The notes below the pieces were generated by a model. It was not told the origin of the DNA. It saw nothing but the letters and a program-made list of their open reading frames with translations, and searched no databases. A stretch of DNA of 5,500 nt from positions 1 through 5,500 of the forward strand of contig CAMVPV010000113.1 of the NCBI GenBank assembly GCA_947169455.1. The letters run 5' to 3'. This document shows, one piece after another, positions 5,385 through 5,500 of the stretch. The stretch comes from an uncultured Clostridia bacterium (GTDB taxonomy: Bacteria > Bacillota_A > Clostridia > Oscillospirales > Ruminococcaceae). Every line of letters starts with the position of its first letter. Position 1 is the first letter of the stretch. The translations under genes were made by a program, and so were the position numbers.

Positions 5385-5415
5385 GGTATATCCTAATTTT
5401 TATATTTTATATACC
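5385..5415. repeat. AT-rich inverted repeat above the citrate synthase promoter
   Basis: GGTATAT (5385-5391) and ATATACC (5409-5415) are perfect 7-bp arms around 17 bp of almost pure A/T. It begins 5 bp above the -35 box, so it could be an activator or repressor site, an UP element, or both. No known operator is recognised. Confidence 0.5.
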
Positions 5416-5464
5416 ACTATCTACAACTTAAGGATTTTGGGGAAGGGGGACGCCCTCTCTTGCA

Positions 5465-5492
5465 AATCAACAGTATTTCAATACTGTTGATT
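5465..5492. repeat. Perfect 13-bp inverted repeat at the right edge
   Basis: AATCAACAGTATT and AATACTGTTGATT are perfect complements separated by two bases. Outer arms GGGAC (5447-5451) and GTCCC (5495-5499) also match, so the structure may be larger and may continue past the window. No T-run follows on either strand within view, which argues against a simple terminator. It may be an operator, a hairpin at the end of an unseen neighbour, or part of a dispersed intergenic repeat. Confidence 0.65.
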
Positions 5493-5500
5493 ATGTCCCA

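Noticed and set aside
1..5500. CRISPR array, tRNA or rRNA gene, insertion sequence, phage or defence island
   Set aside because: No regularly spaced repeats, cloverleaf, transposase or integrase-like protein was seen; all sizeable genes are core housekeeping genes.

Overview
The window is a block of core housekeeping genes, all on the minus strand. The right-hand edge (position 5500) is therefore upstream and position 1 is downstream. In transcription order the genes are: citrate synthase, tryptophanyl-tRNA synthetase (trpS), the translation cluster infC-rpmI-rplT (IF3, L35, L20), a SpoU/TrmH-family RNA methyltransferase, and dprA, which is cut off by the window. The organism looks like an anaerobic Clostridia member of the Ruminococcus/Oscillospiraceae type. 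This is inferred from IF3 and L20 sequences of Firmicutes style, an L20-type attenuated leader, strong AGGAGG ribosome binding sites, consensus TTGACA promoters with 17-bp spacers, and the long (447-residue) citrate synthase. No species can be assigned from the sequence alone.

Layout. 5302-5500 is upstream control DNA: a good sigma-A-type promoter for citrate synthase, an AT-rich inverted repeat just above it, and at the window edge a perfect 13-bp inverted repeat of unknown role. 3958-5301 is citrate synthase. 3848-3957 holds a second promoter for trpS, with a 9-bp-arm inverted repeat straddling its -35 box. 2846-3847 is trpS. 2534-2845 (312 bases) has no gene but is dense in signals: a GC-rich hairpin after trpS, phased A-tracts, a perfect consensus promoter, and a leader of about 193 nt ending in an intrinsic-terminator-like hairpin. 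That leader fits the known L20-controlled attenuator of Firmicutes infC operons. 1375-2533 is infC-rpmI-rplT, closed by a textbook rho-independent terminator at 1320-1354. 1-1278 is the methyltransferase overlapping dprA by 11 bp.

How they work together. infC-rpmI-rplT is one transcription unit, probably controlled twice: by L20 acting on the leader (transcription), and by IF3 acting on its own weak start codon, which appears to be AUA (translation). trpS and citrate synthase each have their own promoter and are neighbours rather than functional partners. The methyltransferase and dprA are translationally coupled; no convincing promoter of their own is visible below the rplT terminator.

I found no mobile element, CRISPR array, tRNA, rRNA or phage gene, and no sign of an undescribed multi-gene system. 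The points worth a second look are regulatory: the infC start and leader, the trpS promoter repeat, and the unexplained palindrome at the right edge.
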